Source of the DNA: Streptomyces albireticuli
Lineage (GTDB): Bacteria > Actinomycetota > Actinomycetes > Streptomycetales > Streptomycetaceae
Reading direction: 5' to 3'
NCBI RefSeq assembly: GCF_021228125.1
Contig: NZ_JAJQQS010000003.1
Span: 372,001 to 436,000, forward strand
Length of the DNA: 64,000 nt
Made by a program: the position numbers and the translations under genes. The first letter of the stretch is position 1. Every line of letters begins with the position of its first letter. The notes below the pieces were generated by a model. The model was given only the letters and a program-made list of their open reading frames with translations. It was not told where the DNA came from and did no database searches. Positions 44,779 through 55,853 of the stretch are shown here, one piece after another.

Positions 44779-44906
44779 GTCCGGGCTGGTCCCGCCCTGC
44801 CCGGCTGCCTGTCCGGGCTGGTCCCGCCCTGCCCGGCTGCCTGTCCGGGCTGGTCCCGCCCTGCCCGGCCGCCCGTCCGGGCTGGTCCCGCCCCGCCCGG
44901 CCGCCC
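44779..44906 (+). repeat. Four tandem copies of a 32-bp repeat
   Basis: Unit starting GTCCGGGCTGGTCCCG, at 44779, 44811, 44843 and 44875. The first two copies are identical and the last two differ at a few positions. A partial copy precedes at about 44757-44778. It occupies most of the 195-bp gap between decarboxylase and SbnA-like genes. There are no spacers, so it is not a CRISPR. Confidence 0.9.
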
Positions 44907-44952
44907 GTCCGAGCCGCGCCCGCCCCTTTCCACCTGTCACAGGAGTACCTCC

Positions 44953-45978
44953 ATGCACGAGGCACTGACGCGCCCCGCCGTGGTCTCCCGCATCTCCGAC
45001 CTCATCGGATACACCCCGCTGTTCGAGCTGTGCCGCACCGACACCGGCAGCCGCCTGCTCCTCAAGCTGGAGATGTACAACCCCACCGGCAGCGCCAAGA
45101 TCCGTATGGCCCGTCAGATGATCCTGGACGCCGAGGCGCGCGGCGCGCTGCGCACCGGCGGCCGCATCATCGAGTCCACCTCGGGCAACACCGGCCTCGG
45201 ACTCGCCGTCATCGCCGCCGAGCGCGGCTACGCCTTCACCGCCGTCGTCGACAACCACGCCTGCCCCGACAAGCTGCGCGGCATGAAGGCGCTCGGCACC
45301 GAGCTCGTCCGGGTCGCCGACGACGGCACGGACGAGCTCGCCACCGCGGCCCGCGAGGAACTCGCCGCGGACATGGCACGCGGCCGGGACAACACCGTCT
45401 TCACCGAACAGCACAACAACCCCAGCAACGGCGTCGGCTACTACCCCGTCGCCCACGAGCTCCACCAGGCGCTCGGCGGCCGCATCGACGTCCTGATCGG
45501 CGCCGTCGGCACCGGCGGCGCCCTCTGCGGGACCACCCGGGAACTGCGCAGGCTCGTACCGGCCTTCCGGACCGTAGGCGTCGAACCCAAGGGGTCCGTC
45601 GCCTTCGGCGGCCCCGCCCACGACTACTACCAGTCGGGCACCGGCACCCCCGAGGGCGCCGGCATCGGCGCGCTCGTCGACTTCGACCTGATCGACGAGG
45701 GAGTGAAGGTCGGCGACGTCGAGGCGTTCGCCACCGCCCGCGCCGTCGCCCGCACCGGCCTGCTCATCGGCGGCTCCGCCGGGGGAGTGGTGTACGAGGC
45801 ACTGGCCCGCTTGCGGTCGCTGCCGCCGGGCAGCACCATGGTCGCCCTCGTCAACGACGGCGGAGAGAAGTACATGGACACGGTCTTCGACGACGACTGG
45901 ATGAACGCCCGGAACCTCATCGACCTCGCGGTGGAGCGCGAGATCGACGAGACCCTGACCAAGCTCCGCAAGAACTGA
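44953..45978 (+). CDS. SbnA-like PLP synthase (cysteine synthase family)
   Basis: A 341-residue fold-type II PLP enzyme. The cofactor lysine is Lys49 in PTGSAKIRMA, with STSGNTGLG and GTGG phosphate loops. SbnA condenses O-phospho-L-serine and glutamate to N-(1-amino-1-carboxyl-2-ethyl)-glutamate, the substrate of SbnB; the SbnB homologue three genes upstream supports this over cysteine synthesis. AGGAG stands seven bases before the ATG. The stop overlaps the MATE gene ATG (TGATG). Confidence 0.9.
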   Translation: MHEALTRPAVVSRISDLIGYTPLFELCRTDTGSRLLLKLEMYNPTGSAKIRMARQMILDAEARGALRTGGRIIESTSGNTGLGLAVIAAERGYAFTAVVDNHACPDKLRGMKALGTELVRVADDGTDELATAAREELAADMARGRDNTVFTEQHNNPSNGVGYYPVAHELHQALGGRIDVLIGAVGTGGALCGTTRELRRLVPAFRTVGVEPKGSVAFGGPAHDYYQSGTGTPEGAGIGALVDFDLIDEGVKVGDVEAFATARAVARTGLLIGGSAGGVVYEALARLRSLPPGSTMVALVNDGGEKYMDTVFDDDWMNARNLIDLAVEREIDETLTKLRKN

Positions 45979-47489
45979 TGCCCACCGCGCGGCGGACGAG
46001 GCCGGCCACCCTGCTCCGCGACAGCCGGGCGCTGGCCGGTCTCGCCGTCCCCCTCGTCCTCACCCAGCTCGCCCAGGTCGCCCTGACCACCACCGACACC
46101 GTGATGATGGGCCTCCTCGGCACCCGGGACCTGGCGGCCGGCGGCCTCGCGATCGTGCTCTTCAACCAGCTCCGCACCATGGGCGTCGGCCTCGTCACCT
46201 CCGTCGGCAACCGGATCGCGGCCGCCGCCGCGCGCGCCGAGACCGCCGCAGGCGCCGCCGACGGCGGTGGGGAAGCAGGCGCCGGTGCGGACGTTCGCGG
46301 TGGTGAAGGGCTCCGTGGCGGTGCGGAGGTCCGCCGGATCGTCCGCGCGAGCATGGCCGTGGCCACGCTCGCCGGACTCGCCGGAGGCGTCCTCCTGATC
46401 CTCCTCGGCGAGGGCCTCACCCTCCTCGGCCAGGAGGCGGACGTCGCCGCCCGCGCCCGCGCGATGCTCCTCGCCCTCGCCCCCGGACTGCTGCCCTGCC
46501 TGTGGTTCCAGGCCGTCCGCCAGTTCACCGTCGGCATGCGCCGCCCGCGGGCCCTGCTACGGATCACCCTCGCCTCCGTCGCGGTCAACGCCGGCCTGAA
46601 CTGGCTGCTCGTCCACGGCACCTGGGGCCTGCCGGAGCTCGGCCTCCCGGGCATCGGAGCGGCCACCTCCACCGTCTACGCCCTCTCCTTCCTCGCCCTG
46701 TACGCCTCGGCGCGCCGGGACCCCGTCCTGGCCCCGCTGCTCAGCCCGAACGCGCTCAAGGCCGACCTCGCCACCACGCGCGACCTCCTGCGCCTCGGCG
46801 TCCCCATCGCCGCGACCTACGGTTCGGAGGCCGGGTTCTTCTCCCTGACCGCCCTGATGGCCGGCTCCTTCGGCAGCGCCGCGCTGGCCGCCCACACCGC
46901 CGTCAACCAGCTCGTCTACATCGTCTTCCAGGTCGCCGTCGGCCTCTCCCACGCGGCCTCCATCCACGTCAGCCGCGAGCTGGCCCTCGGCCGCTTCGAC
47001 GCCGCACGGCGCATCCGGAACACCGCGCTCGCCTGCGCCGCCGCCGTCATGACCGCCGTCGCCGTCGTCTACGTCACCCTGCCCGGCCCGGTGCTGCGCC
47101 CCTTCCTCGACCCCGGTGCCGCGGGCGACGGCGGAGCCGTGACGATCGCGACCCGGCTGCTGCTCGTCGTCGCGGTCCTCCAGTTCTTCGACTGTGCCCA
47201 GAACATCGGCGTGGGCCTCCTGCGCGGCCTCGACGACACCGCCGGCGGGTTCCGCGTCACCCTCGTCGGGTACTGGGCCGTCGGGCTGCCCGCCGCCTGG
47301 CTCCTCGGCCACGCCGCGGGCCTGGAGACCCTCGGCATCTGGCTCGGCCTCCTCACCGGCCTCGCCACCACCGCGCTCCTCCTCCTGCGCCGCTACGCCC
47401 GCGGCCTCGGCGCCCTCGCCCGGGCCCACGAGGCCGCGCACGGTGTCGCGGGGAGGCCCTGGGAGGGCCATGGCAAGGTGGTCGCGTGA
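45978..47489 (+). CDS. MATE-family efflux transporter
   Basis: A 503-residue membrane protein with about twelve helices in two homologous halves (VLTQLAQVALTTTDTVMMG in the first and GVPIAATYGSEAGFFSLTALM in the second). A Gly/Ala/Glu-rich loop (about 90-112) lengthens it beyond the usual 450. It probably exports the product of the operon, since it is translationally coupled to the SbnA-like gene. Substrate inferred from context only. Confidence 0.92.
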   Translation: MPTARRTRPATLLRDSRALAGLAVPLVLTQLAQVALTTTDTVMMGLLGTRDLAAGGLAIVLFNQLRTMGVGLVTSVGNRIAAAAARAETAAGAADGGGEAGAGADVRGGEGLRGGAEVRRIVRASMAVATLAGLAGGVLLILLGEGLTLLGQEADVAARARAMLLALAPGLLPCLWFQAVRQFTVGMRRPRALLRITLASVAVNAGLNWLLVHGTWGLPELGLPGIGAATSTVYALSFLALYASARRDPVLAPLLSPNALKADLATTRDLLRLGVPIAATYGSEAGFFSLTALMAGSFGSAALAAHTAVNQLVYIVFQVAVGLSHAASIHVSRELALGRFDAARRIRNTALACAAAVMTAVAVVYVTLPGPVLRPFLDPGAAGDGGAVTIATRLLLVVAVLQFFDCAQNIGVGLLRGLDDTAGGFRVTLVGYWAVGLPAAWLLGHAAGLETLGIWLGLLTGLATTALLLLRRYARGLGALARAHEAAHGVAGRPWEGHGKVVA

Positions 47490-47535
47490 AGCGGCGGAGC
47501 CCGCGAGGGCGGCCCGCGCGACAGAGGGAGAGACG

Positions 47536-49938
<2,403 letters not shown>

Positions 49939-49950
49939 CCGCGGCACGCG

Positions 49951-49984
49951 CGGGCACCGGCCGCGGGCTCGACGCCGGTGCCCG
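49951..49984. terminator. Hairpin between convergent UvrA-like and GNAT genes
   Basis: A 10-bp perfect stem, CGGGCACCGG at 49951-49960 and CCGGTGCCCG at 49975-49984, in the 56-bp gap between two converging genes. Confidence 0.6.
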
Positions 49985-49994
49985 GTGCCCGGGC

Positions 49995-50450
49995 TCAGGC
50001 CACGAGGGAACGCTCGAAGCACATCGAGTCGCGCACGCCCTCGTACGGGCCGAAGTTGGGGATCCGCGCGTATCCCGAGCGGACGTAGAAGCGCACGGCG
50101 TCGGGCTGACGGACCCCCGTCTCCATCCGCAGGCTCGTCCAGCCCCGCTCGCGCGCCCAGTCCTCCATCGCGCGGAGTATCCGCCCAGCGGCCCCCGACC
50201 CGCGCGCGCCCGGCGCCACGTACATCCGCTTGACCTCGCCCACCCCACCACCGAGATCCCGGAGCCCGCCGCACCCCACGGCGGTCCCGTCGTCCTCACG
50301 GGCCACGAAGAACGCCGCGATGTCCGCCGCCGACGGCGGCACACCGGGCTCGCTGTCCGTGGTCCCGTACCGCTCGGCTATCTCGGCCCGCTGGGCGGCG
50401 CGCAGCGCGGTGGCGTCGGGGTCGGTCCAGCCGACCTGTTCGATCTTCAT
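49995..50450 (-). CDS. GNAT-family N-acetyltransferase
   Basis: A 151-residue acetyltransferase. The acetyl-CoA pyrophosphate loop is APGARGSGAAGR (motif A), preceded by VKRMYV, with motif B region VRFYVRSGYARI. Typical single-domain length. The acceptor substrate is unknown. It is transcribed alone, convergent with the UvrA-like gene. Confidence 0.92.
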   Translation of the reverse strand: MKIEQVGWTDPDATALRAAQRAEIAERYGTTDSEPGVPPSAADIAAFFVAREDDGTAVGCGGLRDLGGGVGEVKRMYVAPGARGSGAAGRILRAMEDWARERGWTSLRMETGVRQPDAVRFYVRSGYARIPNFGPYEGVRDSMCFERSLVA

Positions 50451-50647
50451 GCGGGGATTCTGCCCGACGGGCCTGCCCGGGTGACTTTCCGCCCGTGCCG
50501 CGAGGCGGCGGCGCTCGTCCTTTCGGCCGATGTGCGCTCTCCCCGTCCCCGTTCCTTCGGCCGAAGCGCTGTGTCGCCTTCGAATGATGGGATCGACTGG
50601 TTCATGGGAGGACGAAGAGGTCCCCGTTCACAAATATTGATCATGGA

Positions 50648-51289
50648 ATGGGGACGGCGATGCTGCACGTGCTCTACCTGGTGGGTATCGCCGCCTTCGC
50701 CGCCAGCGGTGTGCTGGCCGCGCACCGCGCGCGGCTCGACCCCTTCGGCGGGCTGGTGCTCGCCTTCGCCGCGTCGATCTCCGGCGGCACCCTGCGCGAC
50801 CTCGTGCTGGACCGGCACCCGCTGTACTGGACGCACGACTGGGTGCTGCTGACGGTGATCGCCGGCACCGCCGTCGCGACCATGGTCTACCTGCGCTTCC
50901 GTGACCTCCCGCACCGGGCGCTGATGACCGTCGACGCGCTGGGCCTCGCCGTCGTCACCGTCATCGGGGCCCGGGCCGCCCTCGACGCGGGTGTCACACC
51001 GTTCGCCGTGATCATCCTCGCCGTGGTGACCGGAGTGACCGGCGAGGTGATCCGGGACGTGCTGTGCGGGGAGTTCCCGCCGCTGCTCCTGCGCGAGGAG
51101 GTCTACGCCACCGCCGCCCTGGCCGGTGCGGGCTGCTACCTGTTGCTGGACCGGCTGGGCATGGGCGACACCCCGGCCACGGTGATCTCGGCGGGGACCG
51201 TCTTCGCGATCCGGACGGGCGCGCTGTACTACGGCCTCCACCTGCCCCGCCTCTCCCCCCGGCCCCGCGGGGATTCCGGGACCTCCTGA
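50648..51289 (+). CDS. TRIC/YicG (UPF0126) family membrane protein
   Basis: A 213-residue protein of about seven transmembrane helices made of two repeats, each with a glycine-rich RD motif: ASISGGTLRDLVLDRHP and TGVTGEVIRDVLCGEFPP. Bacterial homologues form homotrimeric cation channels of the TRIC family. ATG 50660 is an equally possible start. Convergent with the PucR regulator across a 4-bp gap. Confidence 0.9.
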   Translation: MGTAMLHVLYLVGIAAFAASGVLAAHRARLDPFGGLVLAFAASISGGTLRDLVLDRHPLYWTHDWVLLTVIAGTAVATMVYLRFRDLPHRALMTVDALGLAVVTVIGARAALDAGVTPFAVIILAVVTGVTGEVIRDVLCGEFPPLLLREEVYATAALAGAGCYLLLDRLGMGDTPATVISAGTVFAIRTGALYYGLHLPRLSPRPRGDSGTS

Positions 51290-51293
51290 GTCC

Positions 51294-52379
51294 TCAGAGT
51301 TCCTGTGCCGGCCAGTCCAGCAGGCGTGCGCCGATGACCGCCGTCTGGAGGGTGTAGCGGTGCATCGGGTCGGCGGGGTCCGAGCCGGTGTACCGGTGGA
51401 TGCGCTCCAGCCGGTAGGTGAGGGCCCGCACGCTCAGGCAGAGGCGGCGGGCCGCCTCTGCGGCCACGCACCCGGAGTCGAAGTACGCGGTGAGCGTCTC
51501 CAGCAGCGGCTCGGCGCCGCCGCGCGCCTGCCGCAGCGGGCCCAGCGTGGAGCGGACCAGATCGGCCATGGCCTGCCGGTCCCGCGTCAGGACGGGGAAG
51601 ACCAGCAGGTCCGCGGCGCGCAGTACGGGCGCCTCGAGACCCATCCGGCCGGCCAGGTCCAGGGCGCCGAGGGCCTCCTCGTAGGAGTGCACCACCCCGC
51701 CCGCGCCGGGGTGCGCGCGGCCGATCGCCACCTGGCCGCCCTCGGTCGCGGTGTGCGCCTGCTTGGTGAAGTACCGCAGGACGTCGTCCTGGTCGCCCGG
51801 CGCGACACAGATCAGCCGGCCGTCCTTGGTCGTCAGGAGGATCTGCCGCTCTCCGAAACGGACGTGGAGCGCGCTCTCCACCCGCCGCATCACGGGGTGG
51901 GTGTCGTCGTACGGCTCGGGGCCGGCCGCGACGGCCACCGCGTGGGCGCGGGCCAGCCGCAGCCCGAAGCGCTCGGCGCGCTCCGCGAGCCGGCCCAGGT
52001 CGCTGCGCCCGTAGAGGAGGTCGTCGATGAACTCCCGGCGGGCCGCCTCCTCCTGCCGCACGGCCAGCCGTTGCGCGCGCTCGTAGCCTTCGGCGAAGGC
52101 GTCGACGGCCTGCTCGGTCGCGGCGAGGACGGTCTCGGCGGTGGCTCGGGCACCGGGCGCGCCGCCGGAGGTGGGGAGCGCGGACCAGACCTCCCGGGTG
52201 GTGGCGAGGTGGCCGATGACCAGCTGTCGCAGCCCGCACCCCCGCTCGGCGGCCCGCTCGCCGAGTGCGCGGCGCGATTCCAGCTCGTCGCGGCTGAGCC
52301 GGCGGCCGGTGGCCGAGACCCTGGTGAGGATCTCGGCATAGCCGTCCAGATACTCCCCGGATATGTCCTGCTGCGTCAC
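51294..52379 (-). CDS. PucR/CdaR-family transcriptional regulator
   Basis: A 361-residue regulator. An N-terminal helical sensor-like region (about 1-140) is followed by a GGDEF-like central domain and the C-terminal PucR helix-turn-helix (LETLTAYFDSGCVAAEAARRLCLSVRALTYRLERI). Such proteins activate catabolic or, in Streptomyces, many uncharacterised targets. It is divergent from the YqiJ-like/flotillin set (265-bp gap), which is a possible target. Confidence 0.92.
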   Translation of the reverse strand: MTQQDISGEYLDGYAEILTRVSATGRRLSRDELESRRALGERAAERGCGLRQLVIGHLATTREVWSALPTSGGAPGARATAETVLAATEQAVDAFAEGYERAQRLAVRQEEAARREFIDDLLYGRSDLGRLAERAERFGLRLARAHAVAVAAGPEPYDDTHPVMRRVESALHVRFGERQILLTTKDGRLICVAPGDQDDVLRYFTKQAHTATEGGQVAIGRAHPGAGGVVHSYEEALGALDLAGRMGLEAPVLRAADLLVFPVLTRDRQAMADLVRSTLGPLRQARGGAEPLLETLTAYFDSGCVAAEAARRLCLSVRALTYRLERIHRYTGSDPADPMHRYTLQTAVIGARLLDWPAQEL

Positions 52380-52644
52380 GCGGTCTCCCTGTTTCCTGAC
52401 GCGCTCCTGATGATTTCCTGTCGCGCGCGTTGCTCAGGGTGCCAGACGGCCGCCGGAGGGCAGCACCCTGCATTAAGGAAGCGTAAAGATTGCCGGGATC
52501 CGGCAATGCATGGATATGGCAACGAATGGCAACCTGGGGGTGCGGGAAACGGGGGAAGGCCTCGGCGTCGGAACACGGCAACGCCATCCGGCGCCGGGGC
52601 CCCCGCGGGTAACAGGGACAACATCGGACGAAGGGGGCGGGTGC

Positions 52645-53358
52645 GTGCACGACTTCCTCGCCGCCGCGCTGGGCTTCCCGGCCGTCCTCTTCGGCTTCGC
52701 GCTGCTGGTCGTCGTCGGCTACTGGCTGCTGGTCCTGGCCGGCGGCCTGGACCCGGGCGACCACGGCCACGCCGGGGACCTCGACACGGGCCCGGAGGGC
52801 GTCGACGGCGCCGGTCCCGGCGGTCCGGCAGGCCTCGTGGCCGCGGCCGGCCTGGGCGGGGTGCCCGTCTCCGTCGTGCTGTCCCTGCTGATCGCCGTCG
52901 CCTGGTTCCTGTCCCTCGCGGGCACCGCCCTGCTGGCCGACGCGGACGTTCCCGCCCTGCTCTGGGCGGCCCTGTCCGTGGGCGTGCTGGCCGGCGCGCT
53001 CGCCGGTTCGTGGGCCGCCGCCTGGGTGCTCGTACGCCCGCTCCGCCACCTCTTCCCCGACGAACGCCCGCCCTCACGGCTGGACTTCGTCGGCCGCGTC
53101 TGCGTCATCCGCACGGGCCGGGTCGGGCCCGACTTCGGGCAGGCCGAGGTGACCGCCGAGGACGGCTCGACGGCGATCGTCCAGGTCCGCGCGGAACCGG
53201 CCCCGCGACGGGACGGCGGCCCGGAGCCGCTCCACCCCGGGGAACCCGGCCTCACCGCCGGCGCGACCGCGCTGATCTTCGACTACGACGCCGACGGCGA
53301 GTTCTTCCGGGTCGCGCCCTTCGACGCGGCACCCGGCCCGGAGCGCCCCGCCGCCTGA
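52645..53358 (+). CDS. YqiJ-like/OB-fold membrane protein (flotillin partner)
   Basis: A 237-residue protein starting GTG 52645 after an AGGGGG purine tract. Three to four transmembrane helices (FPAVLFGFALLVVVGYWLLV, VVLSLLIAVAWFLSL, VGVLAGALAGSWAAAWVLV) are followed by a soluble NfeD/OB-like domain (DFVGRVCVIRTGRVGPDFGQAEVTAE). This arrangement and the flotillin gene downstream match the YqiJ-YqiK pair of enteric bacteria, where the membrane protein partners the flotillin. Function in Streptomyces unknown. Confidence 0.85.
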   Translation: MHDFLAAALGFPAVLFGFALLVVVGYWLLVLAGGLDPGDHGHAGDLDTGPEGVDGAGPGGPAGLVAAAGLGGVPVSVVLSLLIAVAWFLSLAGTALLADADVPALLWAALSVGVLAGALAGSWAAAWVLVRPLRHLFPDERPPSRLDFVGRVCVIRTGRVGPDFGQAEVTAEDGSTAIVQVRAEPAPRRDGGPEPLHPGEPGLTAGATALIFDYDADGEFFRVAPFDAAPGPERPAA

Positions 53359-53461
53359 CCGGCCGCCCCCATCCCGCACGCCTCAGTGCACAAACGTTTC
53401 TTCACTCGCGACGCCCGCGCCCGCCCGCGGCCCCTCGCGACCCACACGACAGAGGTTCCCC

Positions 53462-55504
53462 ATGGATGCCACCGCCATCGGCGTCGGCGTGCTCGTCGCC
53501 GTCCTGCTGCTCATCGCCCTCGGTGTGTTCTTCACCGTCAGCCGCCTCTTCCGCAAGGTCGAGCAGGGCCGGGCGCTGATCATCTCCAAGACGAAACGCG
53601 TCGACGTCACCTTCACCGGCGCCGTGGTCCTGCCGGTGCTGCACAAGGCCGAGTACATGGACATCTCGGTGAAGACCATCGAGATCCGCCGGACCGGCCG
53701 CGAGGGCCTGATCTGCAAGGACAACATCCGCGCGGACATCCACATCAACTTCTTCGTGCGCGTCAACAAGACCGTCGAGGACGTCGTCAAGGTCGCCCAG
53801 GCCATCGGCACGGCCCGGGCCAGCGACCCGCGTACCTTGCAGGAGTTCTTCGCCGCGAAGTTCTCCGAGGCGCTCAAGACCGTCGGCAAGCAGCTCGACT
53901 TCGTCGACCTCTACACCAAGCGCGAGGAGTTCCGGGACCGGATCATCGCGGTCATCGGCACCGACCTCAACGGCTACCACCTCGAGGACGCCGCCATCGA
54001 CTTCCTCGAGCAGACCCCGATGACCCAGCTGGACGCCGCGAACATCCTCGACGCCCAGGGCATCCGCAAGATCACCGAGCTGACGGCCATCGAGCACGTG
54101 CGCACCAACGAGTTCCAGCGCACCGAGGAGAAGGAGATCACCCGGCAGAACGTCGAGGCCCGGGAGGCGGTCCTCGAACTGGAGCGCCGCCAGGCCGACG
54201 CCGAGATCAAGCAGCAGCGCGAGATCGAGACCGTACGGGCCCGGGAGGAGGCCGAGACCGCCCGGGTGCAGGCCGAGGAGCGGCTGCGCTCGCACAGCGC
54301 CCACCTCAAGACGGAGGAGGCGCTCGGCATCCAGAACGAGAACCGCGAGCGCGAGGTGGCCGTCGCGCAGAAGAACCGCGAGCGGGTCATCGCCGTCGAG
54401 AGCGAGCGGATCGAGAAGGACCGGATGCTGGAGGTCATCGCGCGCGAGCGGGAGACCCAGCTGCGCCGCATCGCCGCCGACAAGGAGGTCGAGGCCGAGA
54501 AGCGGGAGATCGCCGACGTCGTCCGGGAGCGGATCGCGGTCGAGCGGACCGTCGCCGCCCAGGAGGAGGAGATCAAGAAGCTCCGCGCGGTCGAGGAGGC
54601 CGAGCGCGAGCGGCAGGCCACCGTCATCCGTGCCGAGGCCGAGGCGCAGGAGCGCCTGGTCAAGGACATCAAGGCCGCGGAGGCGGCCGAGCAGGCGGCC
54701 GGCCACCGGGCCGCCGAGACCCTGACCCTGGCCGAGGCGCGCCGCAAGGCCGCCGAGCTCGACGCCGAGGCCGCCGTCCGGCTGGCCGACGGCAAGCGGG
54801 CGGACGCGGCGGCCGTCGGACTCGCGGAGGCGGAGGTGCGCGAGCGCACCGCCCAGGCGATCGGCAAGGTCGGGCACGCCGAGGCCGAGGTGGCCAGGGA
54901 GAAGGCGTTCGCCGGGGCCGAAGGGCTCAAGCGGAAGCTCCAGGCCGAGGCCGAGGGGCTCACGGACAAGGCCGCCGCGATGGCGGCGCTGGACGCCGCG
55001 AGCCGCGAGCACGAGGAGTTCCGGCTGCGCCTGGAGGCGGAGAAGGACGTCCGGCTGGCCGGCATCGAGACACAGCGGCAGGTCGCCGAGGCCCAGGCGG
55101 GCCTCCTCGCCACCGGCCTGGAGAACGCGAAGATCGACATCGTCGGCGGCGACAGCGTCTTCTTCGACCGGCTGGTGAACTCCATCGCGCTCGGCAAGGG
55201 TGTCGACGCCTTCGTCGACCGCTCCGAGACCGTACGGACCCTGGCCGGCCCGTGGCTCGACAAGGACGACTCGTCCTTCACCCGGGACCTCGGCGCCCTG
55301 GCCGCCGGACCCGTCCCGGCGGGTCTGCGCGACCTCACCCTCGCCGGCGCCCTCAGCGGGCTGATCGCCGGGGGCGGCCCCCGGGCGGGCGCCCTCCAGG
55401 GCCTGCTGGAGTCCGCACGGGCCGGCGGGCTGGCGGACACCAGCCTCGCCGAACTGCTGGGCGCCGGCGCCGCACCGGCGTCGGTGAACGGCGCGGGGAA
55501 GTAG
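53462..55504 (+). CDS. Flotillin-like SPFH protein (YqiK type)
   Basis: A 680-residue membrane-anchored scaffold. One N-terminal helix (about 5-25) is followed by an SPFH/PHB domain (about 30-200). A very long charged coiled coil (about 215-530), rich in EAE, RER and AEAE repeats, comes next, and then a Gly/Ala-rich C-terminal segment (about 600-680). Flotillins form oligomeric membrane assemblies and functional microdomains. The gene lies between the YqiJ-like partner and the giant AAA protein, suggesting one complex. Confidence 0.93.
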   Translation: MDATAIGVGVLVAVLLLIALGVFFTVSRLFRKVEQGRALIISKTKRVDVTFTGAVVLPVLHKAEYMDISVKTIEIRRTGREGLICKDNIRADIHINFFVRVNKTVEDVVKVAQAIGTARASDPRTLQEFFAAKFSEALKTVGKQLDFVDLYTKREEFRDRIIAVIGTDLNGYHLEDAAIDFLEQTPMTQLDAANILDAQGIRKITELTAIEHVRTNEFQRTEEKEITRQNVEAREAVLELERRQADAEIKQQREIETVRAREEAETARVQAEERLRSHSAHLKTEEALGIQNENREREVAVAQKNRERVIAVESERIEKDRMLEVIARERETQLRRIAADKEVEAEKREIADVVRERIAVERTVAAQEEEIKKLRAVEEAERERQATVIRAEAEAQERLVKDIKAAEAAEQAAGHRAAETLTLAEARRKAAELDAEAAVRLADGKRADAAAVGLAEAEVRERTAQAIGKVGHAEAEVAREKAFAGAEGLKRKLQAEAEGLTDKAAAMAALDAASREHEEFRLRLEAEKDVRLAGIETQRQVAEAQAGLLATGLENAKIDIVGGDSVFFDRLVNSIALGKGVDAFVDRSETVRTLAGPWLDKDDSSFTRDLGALAAGPVPAGLRDLTLAGALSGLIAGGGPRAGALQGLLESARAGGLADTSLAELLGAGAAPASVNGAGK

Positions 55505-55853
55505 CCGGCGGGGGCGGTCGTCCGCGGGCGAGTGCCGTGCGGCGGCCGATGGGAGGGCGTGCCGGTGGACGGGCGTCCGGGCACCGAACCGGTGCGGGCG
55601 CGGGTCTCCGGAGGCGGGTCGCCGCGCGGCGGCCGGTCGTCGGGGGCGCCGGTGGACGGGCCCCCGACGCCGGACCGGCCGGTGGGCGCCGGGACGCGGC
55701 CCGCCGTGCGGCGACCGGCGGCGGACGAGCGCCGCCGGGCGGGCGGCCGGTGAGCACCGGCGCCCGCCCCCCGACAAGCAAGCCCCCGACAAGCAAAGCG
55801 CCCTCAAGCGAGCGGCGGCAGGGCAGAGTACGAAACGGAAGGCCGGGAACGAC
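55505..55853. other. 349-bp gap without a convincing gene
   Basis: An open frame with very Arg/Gly/Pro-rich residues runs through the gap but shows no conserved pattern. Near the end a 13-bp direct repeat, CCCCCGACAAGCA, occurs twice (about 55767-55796). No promoter could be assigned. Confidence 0.5.

Noticed and set aside
44779..44906. Possible CRISPR array
   Set aside because: The 32-bp units are directly adjacent with no unique spacers, and no cas genes are present.
55532..55753. Short plus-strand frame after the flotillin gene
   Set aside because: Only Gly/Arg/Pro-rich low-complexity residues and no ribosome binding site.
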